Of a stretch of DNA of 64,000 bases, positions 1 through 12,200 are shown one piece after another (position 1 is the stretch's first letter; each line of letters begins with the position of its first letter). The position numbers and the translations under genes are program-made. The DNA lies in contig JAGMUV010000017.1 of NCBI GenBank assembly GCA_020744425.1, positions 62,001 through 126,000 of the forward strand, read 5' to 3'. This stretch comes from Dactylonectria macrodidyma. Taxonomy: Eukaryota > Ascomycota > Sordariomycetes > Hypocreales > Nectriaceae. The notes under the pieces are model-generated. The model did no database searches. It worked only from the letters and a program-made list of their open reading frames with translations, and was not told the origin of the DNA.

Positions 1-1558
1 ACAGGGGTGGCTTCGTCAATTTCAACACGACAGATCCACTGGACCATCAGCGTAATGGTGTGAACAAACCTGATCTAAGGACGAGGGCGTATCGGGCGGC
101 ATGGGATACTAATGCCTTCTCTATGCTTTTCATGAACATTTCCAACGCCATAGATCCGCGAAAGAAGAACAAGCATTTTGAATGGATCAACTCAGAGATT
201 GGGAAACAGTTCAAGATCCCTACCTCGATGGATGACGCGAAATACTTCTCGCTCGAGTTTATCAGCGACTTTGGCGACCATCTTGCGGTCCCGTCGATAA
301 TCAGCGACACTGACGGATTATTTGAGAATCCTTACAACATTACCATTGATTCATTCATCGCCGCAAGTGAGACTCGACATATCCGCTTGGTGTACTGACA
401 TCGCTAAGACTTGCTTTAGGAGACTTATGCCAGGGCACTTTATTTGATGCACCCACCAAACTGAGCAACACTTTTGTTCTTTGCAACCTGATTCGAGGTG
501 TTTCTCAAAGAGTAGACGACGGGCCAAATATTATATTTGAGGACAGAAGTCAATGGTCCTCTCCGTTATACGCTTGCGCTTCAGCCGTGAAGGGTACGTT
601 TTTCCACAATGGAACAGAGGCGACCATCGACAATCTTGTGGTCAGGGAGATCAAAGACAAGGAATACGCTACAGAAGACGACATGCCGTTGTGGGGTGTC
701 GAAGACTCTTCTCTCAGACTTAACAAGTTCGAACCAATTTGGGGCCTTTTGCACCCAGCGTACTAGAATTTCCAAAATATCTGGACGATCCGTGCCCCTT
801 CTCTCTACTTTCTCGGAACAGCGATGAATGGCTGGATCGGACGGGGCCTTGATCCCCAATTCACGCACATGAACCTACCCGCGTCGATTGTCCCCACTGG
901 TGCTTTTCTTACGATTCTTTCAAAAATGGATAACACACCGTCCACTTACGATCTCACAGGTCAAACAACCATGAATCTGTGGCTATGGTGGCTGGAACTC
1001 TCGAGATCTGCAGACTCTGTATCAACTATAATGAAATTGATGTGGACCAACTTTGCAACTTCAGCTGTGGTAGGGACAAAAGGTGTCCTTGATGAACGGA
1101 ATGCTCAGCCGAATGAGGCGGCAGACATATCTGTCATTCCATTGGTACACAGGGTACGATATCTCTAGCAATATGGCATACCTGCCTTCCTCGTGCTTGG
1201 GTGCATGACACTCATTGCGATCGTGGCGGTTGCATCTGTCGTGACTCGAAAGTCGAGCCTCGAGACGCTGAATTACCGCCTGAAGCAAACATCGCTTGGT
1301 CGCGTTCTGACGACGTTGGTTGACCCGCAGTCGAGTACGTTTGCGATGACTGCAGCAGATTGGAGCAAGCTCAATGCCAGAAAGGATATGGACCTGGGGG
1401 TGAGACAGCTGATGCTCGCACCAGAGCCAAGAAGGCAAACGCCATCGGGCGGGAGCGAGAGAGTTTCTGGGGTGCCTGAACGCCAGATTCCACCTCAGGA
1501 GTACCAGCCTTTGCAGGATCACGAAATTCGAGAAGCGAAGCATACACATAACAGATAA
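1..1558 (+). pseudogene. Broken gene for a fungal membrane protein, 5' end outside window
   Basis: The reading frame is open from the left edge, so the 5' part lies outside. A clean intron at 367-419 (GTGAGA...TTTAG, branch CTGAC) joins two coding stretches in frame. The second stretch runs to about 768, where the frame fails. Similarity resumes in another frame at 824 (motif LPASIVPTGAF, then MWTNFATSAVVGTKG). An in-frame TAG at 1166-1168 interrupts RYL*QYGIPAFLVLGCMT, after which the frame continues with a hydrophobic helix (VLGCMTLIAIVAVASVV) and a polar tail to 1558. This layout, a long extracellular part then one C-terminal membrane helix, fits a family of fungal hypothetical membrane proteins I know only by pattern. 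One frameshift plus one stop suggests a pseudogene. An unrecognised intron near 770-824 could explain the frame change but not the TAG. Confidence 0.6.
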
Positions 1559-3497
1559 GGCGGTTTTGAGAGTTTATAATTAATTTTATTAGCTACTTTT
1601 CTTATATCCCTTACTCTCGACCGTCACAGGGACACTGAAATATCATAGTATGGAGTGGTATTATGGCACTTGGATGACGTTTGTCTAAAGTACTGCCGGT
1701 CGAAGCGTTAGGGTCTGACCAAAAGGAAAGGGTAAAGAAAAAAAAAGCAATTTGCGTATCCAAGGAGTTGCCATGACTCCTGAAAATAATGAATCTCGTA
1801 CTGTATCGCAATAACTTAAGGGGGACAGGGAATGAAAGCCACAGTCGACTGACAGGCCTCGTCCGTCGCCTTCCGTTGCCTCGGTTCTGAGCAGGGGGTG
1901 CTCACCATACCAGATGGGGATTGAGGCAAAGGCTAGCGCATTTCCTTTGGGACCATGTTGGAAGCATTCCTGGAACACGGATCAACTTACGCGCAAAGCT
2001 TATTCATTCATCTTGACAGGGGCGTAATTGGTTATGACGTGGTATGCTGGTCATACCAAAGAATAATCGGTTTCCCACAGTTACGCCGATGTGTGGATTT
2101 ACTCCAGACACCTTCCCACCCCGCAACTTCCCCAGAGTCCCCGGCCGGCCTTCAGAACAGATCCCAGTTCCAAGATATGGTTCCGGCTGCTTGTGCGGCA
2201 GTGTGAGCCAGGATTTCAGCTGCCCTAGCTGCCTCTGTCTTTGCAAGGGCCTTCCTAAGACGCCTCAGCCAAAGCTCAGCACTAAAGCAACACAGAAATG
2301 GATGTTAGTGGGCCTTGAGTTTCGTCTTTGAATTAAGTGGTATTTGTGATTTATCGTCTCAGGCATATCAGGCAAGTACTGATCCCAAGAGGGCATGATG
2401 CGTAACTCACGAATATTATGGTGTATCATGTGTTCTCAGGTTCGGCGCCGTCAACTCGAATTGTGTAGTCATATGCCAATCACTGATCAGATTTCTGCCA
2501 TCCTGACTTGTCGTGTGGGTCACTCTACTACTGAAGTCTAGTCCATGTTGCTTAGCTAGCCCTGATGGTGAAGAGGGGCTATGCGGAGTCGGTTAGGCCT
2601 CAGGAATTAGTCCATGGGCCTCTGCACAACACGGGGCGCAAGCTAGTTGGAAGAACAGATATCTACACGACCACGATGGAGGCCCCCACGGAGGACGTTA
2701 GCTGTCGTGGCTTCATCGCATTCCATGCTGAAGGGTGGAGGACGTGTCATCTTCACACCGAGTCGAGCGTCTTGCGCATGGCAGTTGCCTGTTCGAATAC
2801 GCTTCGCATTTCCATGCAGCCACGCCGAACGGCGTCCTAGCCCAAGGTTCGCATCATCGCGTCTTAAATGAAGGAGGACTAGTCGCTTGCCCTGGCTTGT
2901 TTTTGCCAGAACCCAGAAGGCTACCCATTTCTGGCATTGGACAAAGACACGACCTCGCCGGCATTTCCGATGCATAGTGCGAGTCATGGGGACGCCACTG
3001 ACGAGATTTAAAATACAAGCTTCCATGCCACAACACGGGATCTAGTTACGGTCTTCACATCCAACGTCGAGGAGCACATGCTCGAGGTTTGTCTCCTTTT
3101 GACTTGGCTCTGGTTGACACTAGGCGCAAATGCGCTAAGATCGACGAGGCTAAGTAGTTGGATGCCATCTTTGGGCGGGCAGACCCTGGATCATCCCTGG
3201 ATTGCCGACACCTTTCGAAGCCAATCGTGCATTCTGGGGATGATCCCAGCTTGAATGGCACCTAGCCGGCAATGTAGGATTCCATAGGTAGATGGACTCC
3301 AGAATTAGACAGCCCGAAGCAATATTGACCCCAAATATTGACGGCAAGATTCCCTCCCCTTTTGATCTTCACTTCTATTACCCGTGCTCTGTCCAAAATC
3401 TCTCGTGCGTGCTAGATTCAGACCGGACCAGCTGTTGCATCGTGCACTCACACACTAAAGAAGGGAGTGCCCACTTTGCCTAGTAACCGACTGCGAT
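1559..3497. other. Intergenic, no recognisable gene
   Basis: About 1.9 kb of ordinary-composition DNA. Short open frames on both strands have random-looking composition and lack fungal exon-intron structure. It contains the upstream region of the receptor gene starting at 3498; I see no defined promoter element. Confidence 0.5.
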
Positions 3498-4940
3498 ATG
3501 TCGTATGCAGTTGCGAAACTGATAGGCGTGAGCTCGACACTCCTGGTGTTGATTACGGTCTTCATCGTCATTCGATTCTTCGTGCGCAGTGTCCTGCTGC
3601 GGAGTATCGACTGGGATGATGGTAAGTACGCCTGCTCCCCCTTCGTCGTCTCGGAGTCTGACTTTGGCGCAGCACTGGTATTCATAAGCTACGTACGACT
3701 CCAGTTCTCGATGCACTAAGCAAGCAACAGTCACTTATAATTTCAGTGTCTCACCGTGGTTTTCTTAAGCGCAGTATTGGCCAGTAAGTTCAACAGATGA
3801 CCAATGTTTCGGTGCGTGCCTTGGTTGATGTTGTAGTGACCAATGTCGGCTTTGGATCCCATTTGGACGTCGTGTCTGCAGACGATCTCCACGAGTTTCT
3901 AAAGGCAAGTGGCCCGGTGAGACATGATTTACCTGCCAAGCTAACTCGAAATATGGCAGCTTCAAACCGTCACCATGCTTAGCTATATCTGGGGCTTTGT
4001 TACCGTTAAGATGTCTTTTGCGGTCCTCTACGTCAGATTACTTCCCGGTATCATTCCTCGACGCATAAACCAAGGGCTACTTGTTTTGCTGCTAGCGGAG
4101 GGCATTGAAGAATGTCTTGTTGTCATTTTCAAGTGCAACCCGGTAGACAAGGCATGGACGCCTTTAAAAGAGGGCACTTGCCTGGACTTAAGAAGCTTCT
4201 ACTACGCTTCGGTAAGGATATCGGCAAGGGAGACAATGTGGAGCAAATGAACTGATACTAACACAACGCTAGTTCGGTGTTAAGTTAGCCACGGACATTA
4301 TCCTCTTCGTCCAACCTATTCCAGTTGTCTGGAGACTGCAGCTGTCGACTGCGAAGAGAATCGGTGTAGTCTTAATGCTTTCGCTTGGCTTGTTGTAGGC
4401 CCCATGAACACCCGCTTAGTTTGTGAAAAGGGACTAACGGGTGCAGTGTCTGTGTTATTTCGATCATCAGAGTAACCTACATTTCCGTTATAAAGGGTGA
4501 TATTACATGTGAGTATGGGATTCAATGATAATGAGCATGCGTCCTAAAGCGTAGCAGATGCGCTTGTAGAACCAATGCTGTGGTCCGAGATCGAGGTCTG
4601 CGCTCTCATCCTCTGCGCCTGCATTCCCTCCTTCCGACCCTTCCTTCGAGGTTTCCCAAGTGTCAACAAAGCGCTTGGACTTTCATCGGGCGGGGACTCG
4701 AACTCGCCTTACCACCGAGACGTATCCTTAGGCCGGCCATCAACAATATCAAAGGGTCGAAGCGACAAACATAAACAGCCACGAGGGGGAATATACAAGT
4801 CACCGGACCTTGAGATCGCAGGTGCAGCTACCCCTAGCGGACCCCTGGGCGACCATGGGAGCACAGACGAGATATTATCACACGAACCTGATGAATGCGG
4901 TGAGACTTTTGTGACCGTTAGTTTGCAACCAAGAAAATAG
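3498..4940 (+). CDS. Pth11-type fungal rhodopsin-like seven-helix membrane protein
   Basis: Eight exons join in frame: 3498-3621, 3673-3692, 3747-3783, 3837-3904, 3960-4211, 4273-4394, 4447-4508, 4555-4940, giving 356 aa. Every intron is 46-61 nt; most carry a branch site (GCTAACT, TACTAAC). The fourth (3905-3959) has a GC-AG boundary (GCAAGT) and exon 2 is only 20 nt. Family landmarks appear in order: helix 1 followed by IDWDD, GFGSHLDVV, LSYIWGFVTVKMSFAVLYVRL, FKCNPVDKAW, QPIPVVWRLQL and GLFVCVISIIRVTYIS, then a last helix before a polar, Ser/Pro-rich cytosolic tail. Members of the family sense surface or chemical cues at the plasma membrane of filamentous fungi; the ligand is unknown here. 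The gene is intact although it ends 180 bp from the RIP-mutated hAT element. The start is the first ATG ahead of helix 1; a longer N-terminus from an upstream exon is possible. Confidence 0.85.
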
Positions 4941-5119
4941 TTATTGTGCCTTGATGCCGCGCAGAGCCTCACGGTACCACACGCGGACCTAGCCCATTTT
5001 TTTGCGCCTTGGTCTTCTTTGCATTTTGTCTCCAGCTCATTGTAGATACTCTTCAATTCCTTGACATTATCATGGTAGGGCCATTATTCCCATGGCAACG
5101 ACAACGGCATTTCGGGACA

Positions 5120-5127
5120 CCCCGGCT
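5120..5127 (+). repeat. Left 8-bp target-site duplication CCCCGGCT of the hAT element
   Basis: The octamer immediately before the left terminal CAGGG is repeated exactly after the right terminus at 18768-18775. Eight-bp duplications are diagnostic of hAT insertion. Confidence 0.9.
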
Positions 5128-5142
5128 CAGGGTTGGACATCT
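5128..5142 (+). repeat. Left terminal inverted repeat of the hAT element
   Basis: CAGGGTTGGACATCT pairs with the complement of 18753-18767 with one G/A difference. CAGGG is a common hAT terminus. Confidence 0.88.
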
Positions 5143-5320
5143 TACGAATGGTAATCGAATCGATAGATTCATTCGATGCTAAGTCTTACGAATGTTGAAT
5201 CGAATTTCTTAGCGTTCGATTCGCATCGAATCAAATGAGCGCCCTCCATTCGATATACGAATCGAATATACTACATTTCATTTAATATCGAATCGAATAG
5301 TACTAAGTATTTAATCAATT
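5143..5320. repeat. Left subterminal ATCGAAT repeat array of the hAT element
   Basis: Many direct and inverted copies of ATCGAAT/ATTCGAT lie just inside the terminus, mirrored at the right end. Subterminal hexamer or heptamer repeats are typical transposase-binding sites of hAT elements; binding here is inferred. This CG-containing sequence contrasts with the almost CG-free interior. Confidence 0.7.
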
Positions 5321-6949
5321 TTCGATCGATTTAGTTAAATAAGGCTCTTAATTATATAAATATATAAAGGGCTAAAATTTTAATATAATTAATTAATACA
5401 TTAAGAAGCTATAAGTATAATCTAATATAATAACCCTAGTATAATGCATTATTTATTATAAATATATCTTATTATTAAGATAAATTAGTAAGTATATTTA
5501 TTCTCCTTAAGAGAGCTATAGTACTATAAGTACTTTATAACTTTACTTATTATTCTAATAATAACTTATAATTAGATAGGTAATAAAAGTTTAAAGATAA
5601 TCTATTTTATTATATAAAATGAGATATTTAATTGATTTTTATAAAGAAATATATAATTTAAAAGAGATATTAAAGTATGAGTTATCTTAATTATAAATTC
5701 TAACTTATAAAGTTAAGAAGTACTAATATTACTATTATTATAAAGGTTAGACTTAGAGTAGCCTTTAATATAATTATATAGAGTAGGCTAATATTAGTAA
5801 TAATAGTGTATATAAGAGTGAAATATACTAAATATATACTGATTTTCTAATAGAATTAAATAAATATAAAAATTAGTACTTTTAGATTCTCTTACTAAGA
5901 GCTTCTTATTATTACTAATCTTAGTATAATTAGATGAATATTTTAGACTTAGACTTTTATATATTAATATATATAGGACTTATAGTCTTCTTTTATTTAT
6001 TTAATTATCTCTCTTTTATTTTAAGGACTTATAATTAAACCAAGCTATATCTATTAACTAAAATACTAGTGACTTTATAAGACTCTTATAATGCTTTTAC
6101 TTAGAGTATTAACTTTAAATACTCGCTATTCTGCTTTATATATTCTAGTTTATAAAGAGCTTAAGAATCCGTTCTTAGTTAATACTAAATTAAAATAAGA
6201 CTAAATATAAAAGCTAATATAGAGCAGAAAGACTGAGTAATAAGGGGATAAGACTTTTTAAGGCGTGTGTATAATAATATAAGCTAATAGAGGCCTTAGA
6301 ACTAAGAGGAATAGGGAATATATAGAACCTAGCTATTAGAAAGATTGCCTTTAGCCTAGGGTCTATAGACCTAACTAATAAGACTTATAAATTAGTTAGT
6401 TATAAAGTGCGGGGAGGGTTAGTAAATCAATACTTAAAAGAACTCCTCTCTACTAATGCTTAAAATAAAGGTTAATTCCTTCACTATACTAATATCTTTA
6501 TATATAATTACTTTAGATTAGGACGCACTATATTATTACTTATACTAATAGTTAATAGTTTATTCATTCTTATAAGACTTAGTAAGTTTAATAGTACTAA
6601 TAACTTATGAATTTTACATTAATAATAAAATGCGTATAATATATGTATATAATTAGCCTTCTATACTTATATAGTAATAAATGGATATTACTTAACTCTC
6701 TATATATAGCCTTAATAGCTTCTAATATTATTATTTAGCTCACTCAGTCTGTATGACTGACCTTCCTGTCTAACTAACTATATTATAATATTCTTAGAAA
6801 CATTCTCTTTAAATAGCCCATTCTTTAATCAGTTAGAGGCTATAGAGCGTATTAAGTTCTCTTTATCTTCGCTAGCTATCTTATTACTAGTAATGTCATT
6901 ACTAGTAATACTATCGCCCTGTCCTCATAAGACCGCTACTAACTTTATT

Positions 6950-8652
6950 AAGGTTAATTAAATACTCTAGAGCTATTAAGAGTAGATAAAATAGTTAGGA
7001 TTTAAGCACTATACTAGCAGCTAAGACATAAGGGTATAGTAATAGGAATATAAGTACTATATTAAAGACCATTCTACTTATCGATAGGGCAATAAGTTAA
7101 AGTAGATCTATGCAGACTGCTTTATATAAGGTTTTAAGAAGAAGTCAGATTTCTGCTTTATCTGCTTAATAGGGGCCTCTATTAAAAAACACCTTCGCAT
7201 AGCCTATGGGATTTTAGTATATCCCTTAGTCTACAGCCTGTTAATATACTGATTTAAAAGGGCCTGAACTAAGCTACTTATCATAAGGGAGGCATATTAT
7301 TATATAACCAGACTATTACTAATTTCCTTAATGCTGACTTTAATAACTCTAATAATTAGTACTTTCTTAGTAACTTATATAAGTAATTTAATATTAAAGG
7401 CCTTTAAGTTTTACTTCTTAACTAGGTTATGTATTATAACTTACTATTTAAAATAGTTAATACTAAGCAGTTCTAGTAGATCCTGCTTTATAATAACCTA
7501 CTCTTTAATAAGGCTTATATTCCCTTTATAAAGACTCTTCTTTATATACTTAAATCTAAGTATAGAGGCACTATTAGGCCAGTTATTAAAGTATTATATA
7601 ATGCTTAATCCTAAATCCATTTCTCTTTTAATAGCTAGATATTAAAATCATTCGTCTTATTCTTTAGAATCAATACTTAATTCATCGATCATAACTTTAT
7701 CTAGTACTGAATCCTCTTTAGACTTCGATCTCTTACTAAGTAATATATTAATATATTACTTACTAATAAAGTAGTAAATACTCTTACATTCTAGTAAATT
7801 AATAATCCTAATAAGGTTAGGTACTTTATACTTAATAATATAGTTAATAATAATATATATATTAAAGACCTTATATTTAAATATAGTTTCTTTTCTAAAG
7901 AGTGATAGATTTAATGCGCTTACTATATTATTAACCTCTACGTATAGGCATTACTATATAGTTCTAAACATAATAACCTAGCTGCAATTATTATAGTAAA
8001 TAGTAATAATTAGAATAATAATAAGGAATAGGTTAATCAAGCTATTAATAAGGCACTAGATAGAGAGATAGAAGATAATAAGGATAAAGAGATATAGCCT
8101 AATATTATTATTAGTAGCTCTAATAAAAACTTTATATCATCCTACCCAGCTCTAGAAGAGATTAATAGTACTACGTTTAAAGAGTATAGCTAGAACGGCG
8201 CCCTAAGAATACTTTATAATATCAGCCTTTAGCTATAAGCGAGTCTATAACTATATAAGCAGTTTCTTCAGTTTTAGCGTAAGGAATCTGGCTAGGAGTT
8301 AATACTCTACTAGGTCTTTAATAACGCTATTCAATAGGACTTAGACATACATATAATAAAGAGGGCCACTTATCTTCGCCTAATACTTAATATATTCTTT
8401 AATAACATTCAGAACCGCTAAGAAGCTAAGGGCGCCTATAAGAATGCTAAGCCTGCAGTTCTATAATATTGGCTAAGTGAGTATAATTAGAAGATTATTA
8501 AGATGCTAGTTAAGCTTCTAAAGCCTTTTAAGGTCACTACTAAGCAGCTTTAGAGCAGCAGTATTCTTAGTATAAGATCGACTTATAGTAGTTTTAATAA
8601 GTACTTCTCTATCTTTAAGATACTCCTTAACTATTTTAAAAGTACTATTAAA
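6950..8652 (+). pseudogene. hAT transposase, N-terminal part, RIP-degenerate
   Basis: Conceptual reading with stops gives a BED-type zinc finger near 7150-7220: CFIC, then HLRIAYG where the second ligand histidine (CAT) has become tyrosine (TAT). From about 7617 comes the hAT catalytic core. FDGW appears as FNS* (GAT GGC TGG to AAT AGC TAG, three TG-to-TA changes), followed by KSFVLFFRIN, LNNIVNNN and an IINL segment corresponding to the usual CxxHIINLV region. An acidic, Ser-rich linker near 8040-8160 is also present. The frame is largely conserved but filled with TAA/TAG from CAA, CAG and TGG codons. The Gypsy element is inserted after FKSTIK at 8652, and the same frame resumes at 17465. 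In its intact form such a protein cuts and pastes the element by recognising its terminal repeats. Confidence 0.85.
8648..8652 (+). repeat. Target-site duplication TTAAA of the nested Gypsy element (left)
   Basis: TTAAA precedes the 5' LTR and follows the 3' LTR at 17460-17464. A 5-bp duplication is the normal product of Ty3/Gypsy integration. Confidence 0.88.
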
Positions 8653-9036
8653 TGTCACAGCCCGGTTTACACAGACTACGTAACGTTAGCTAAAGTATAC
8701 CCACCCTGCTAAATTCTAACCAATCCTATTAGATTATGATTCTAAACTGTAATCTTAATAATAGATTACGATCCTTAACTGTAATCCTAAAAGATAGATT
8801 ATAATCCTAAGCTGTAATCTATTAAAGATCACCTTAGTATATAAGTATACTCATTTAGTACTTTTATAAAAATAGCCTTATTAGCTATTAATATACTTAG
8901 TTATATTAAATTTACTATTTTACTATTATTAGACTATAACTTATATTACTTATTATAATATTCTTAATCTACTTAATTATAAATATTATATATTTTAGAC
9001 TTACTCTAAAGCCTTAGTATAAGCCTGATTATTATA
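8653..9036 (+). repeat. 5' LTR of the nested Gypsy element
   Basis: It begins TGTCACAGCCCGG and ends GATTATTATA (ancestrally close to GACCGTCACA, as in the related solo LTR at 27031-27410). It aligns along its whole length with 17076-17459; the differences I read are almost all C/T or G/A transitions. A TATA-like stretch (AGTATATAAG) lies mid-LTR. Confidence 0.9.
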
Positions 9037-9299
9037 TATTAATAGCTTTTATTTAGTATATTACTATATTAACCTAAGTAATACTTTATACTATTAGTAT
9101 ATTTAGAATAAACTGAACTCTTATTACTCTAAGTAGTATACTTATACTTTTAGTATATATGACTTTACTAAGTAATACTAAAATAGTAATAGAGGTCTAG
9201 TAATTTCGCGCCCTTATTTAGACTTTATAGTAATAAGTATAGAATTAACTAGTTATAGTACTTACTATAACTATAAATAATAACTATAATCTAAGAGAA

Positions 9300-12200
9300 A
9301 TGATTAAGTTACTTAAGCCTAAACTATTTAATAGTTTATTAAATAATATAATTCTATTTATTATTAGAATAAAAGGATACTTCTAATTCTTCTTATAATA
9401 TTTTATATTATTTAAAGTATGCTTATTATTTATAAATAACCTAATGACTAAGAATGCTAAAGACTGGTTTAAACTAATTATAAAGGACTTTTTAAATAAT
9501 AATAAAGTAAGCTAAGACTAAGATATTATTAATATTTTTATAGATTAGGAGAATTTTAAGGAAGTAATTAAAGATACTTTTAGTATAGTTAATAAGGAAA
9601 GGCAGGCAGTAACTAAGATCTATAAAATTAAGTAAAACCGATCTACTACTACTTATACTATTATATTCTAATAAATTGCTTTTAAATTAGAATAGGATAA
9701 TAATATACTTATAAAAATCTTTTACTAAAGACTTAAAGAAGAAGTTAAGGATAAGCTATATAAAGCTAACTGATCTAATATACTTACTAAGTATATTACT
9801 ATAGCTATTAAAATTAATAAATAATAGTATAAAAGATAAAAGGAGAAAGCTAAGAATTAATAAAGAGGCTAAAGAAATAATTATAATCTATACTACCTTA
9901 AGAATTAAGATAATTAGAAAAATAAAAACTGGGTTAATACTTCTTATAGAACTTAAGCTAGACTTATAGAACTTAGAGCAGCCTAATAAGACTATTTTAA
10001 GGTTAAATACTAGAATTATAGTAAAATAGAATACTTTAAGAATAAATACTAAAGCCTTAAAATAAATTAGAAGTATAAGCCTATATTAAAAGGTAAGAAC
10101 CTATAATCTACTAACTATTAGTACTTATCTAAGACCCTTACTATAACTAGAAGCGGTTATTATAGTACGTTTAGCGGAGCTGGAGAAGATATAATCAACT
10201 CTAAATCTAAACCTAAGACTACTAAATAATAAGATAAAATAGAAGCTAGAAGAGAAGCCCGCTAAAGCGAATAGGTATAACGATTAGTAAAAGAAATACT
10301 AAAAGAAAAGTAAGCATGCTTAGTACATAAAGGCAAAAGTGCCTAAAGACACTATATTAAACGCAAAGTAGTTAGAGAAGCTAATAGATAATAGGACCCT
10401 ATCTTAAAAGGCTGACTTATAAAGAATACTATAAATAGAAAGATCCTTATTATAGTTAAGAAAGGCGATAAATATATATAATTTATATTTATTTTAAAAG
10501 ATAGTGAATCCTACTAATAGAAGGTTAAGGAAGAGATCCTTAATAGATAGCTAAGCTAGGTTAAGGTAGACTATAGTTAAGTAGGAAATGCACTTAGTAT
10601 AACCTTCTAGCTACTTAAGACTCAGGCTATATAAATAAATAATAATTATAATTACTAATAAGTTAGTTATATAAAGAACGAGTGCTTAGTATTATTTTTT
10701 AAGAAAAGTAAATAGATCTAAAATAAACTCTATAATAATAAGAAACTTAAGCAAGGCAGTAAATAATAAGATATTAGTATTAGTAAGTGTTATAAACCCT
10801 TATAAGATAGAACTATAGAAGGTAAATAATGCTTAAAGACTTATCGCTTCTTAAATAAACTTAGTTAGAAACTAGAGCTTATCCTTATACTTATAGATAA
10901 ATACTTAGATAGTAGTAATGATAAATAAGCAGACCCTTACTATAAGAAATATAGGGAGTCCTTAATAAAAGTAAAGGAATAGTAGAATATAGTGGAAATT
11001 GACTTATAAAGAATCCGTATATAGATAAGTAATAAAGATTGATATTAGTAAATAATTAGAGAAAGATAAGAACCCTAAGCTAAGGAAGACCTCTATATCT
11101 ATGCTTGATTAAGACTTAAAGTATGAAATAATAAAGAGATACCTTAAGGAGAATTCCTAGATAATCCTTATATTAAAACAGATAACTTCTAATATTATAA
11201 ACTTATATAAATCTTATATTATAACCTATATTATAAAAAATATATTTATAGTAAATAGAAAAATAATTGCTTTTTTATATAATTAGAAGATTACTTAGTA
11301 TTTATACTATACTTTTATAATAAAATTAAGGGCTACTGAATGAAGAGTTTTAGACTTATTAATAGGATTGTAATCCTAGAGTATTTTAATAAGTTTTTCC
11401 TCTTAGAATGCATTAAAAGGTTAATAAACTTAATATAGTATAATAAAGAAGACTGTTTAATTTATACTTAAGCTAAGATTAACCTATAGTATATATAATA
11501 AGATGAATAAAAAGACCTAATAGCTAACTATACTAAGTATATATAAGTACTATAAATAAAAAATAATAAATGCTATTTATAGAAAAGCGATAAGTAAGTA
11601 ATAATATAAAAGGAAAATCACTTCTATTAAAAGCTCTATATATAGTATAAATAGTAATAAAATGAAAGATACTTAAGCTAAAAGTGTAAGTTAATAGTAT
11701 ATAACTTACTACATTAGTAGATAGTAGAGTTAAAGTAGACTATATTAATCTAAAGGTAGTTAATAAGCTGAAGTTATTATAAAAGTATAAGAAGGAAGCT
11801 TATATATTATATAATCTTAAAGGTAATATATTTAATTATAAAGATGGATAGATTATTAGAGAATTTAATTACTTAAAGGTTTTTATTAATAGAAAGAACT
11901 AAAGTATTATTTTTAATATTATCTTAATAAGGTATTATAATATTATGCTTAAGTATCTATAGCTGAGAAAATATAATATATATATTAACTAGAAAACTGG
12001 CTAAGTATTAATTAATAATAATAATATACTCCTTAGTAATAATAAAAGTGACTTAGAAGAAGGAGAAATTCTAATCTTAACCTCTGAAGATAGTGAGGGC
12101 AAGAATTTGCATAAGGAAATAATAGATACTTTATTACTTTTAATAGGGATATGATATAAACATTAGAAAGGCAAGAAAAATACATTCTAAAGAATGATTA

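Noticed and set aside
2643..3026. 127-codon open frame on the minus strand
   Set aside because: Overlapping long frames occur on the plus strand too, composition is random-like, and there is no family resemblance or splice structure.
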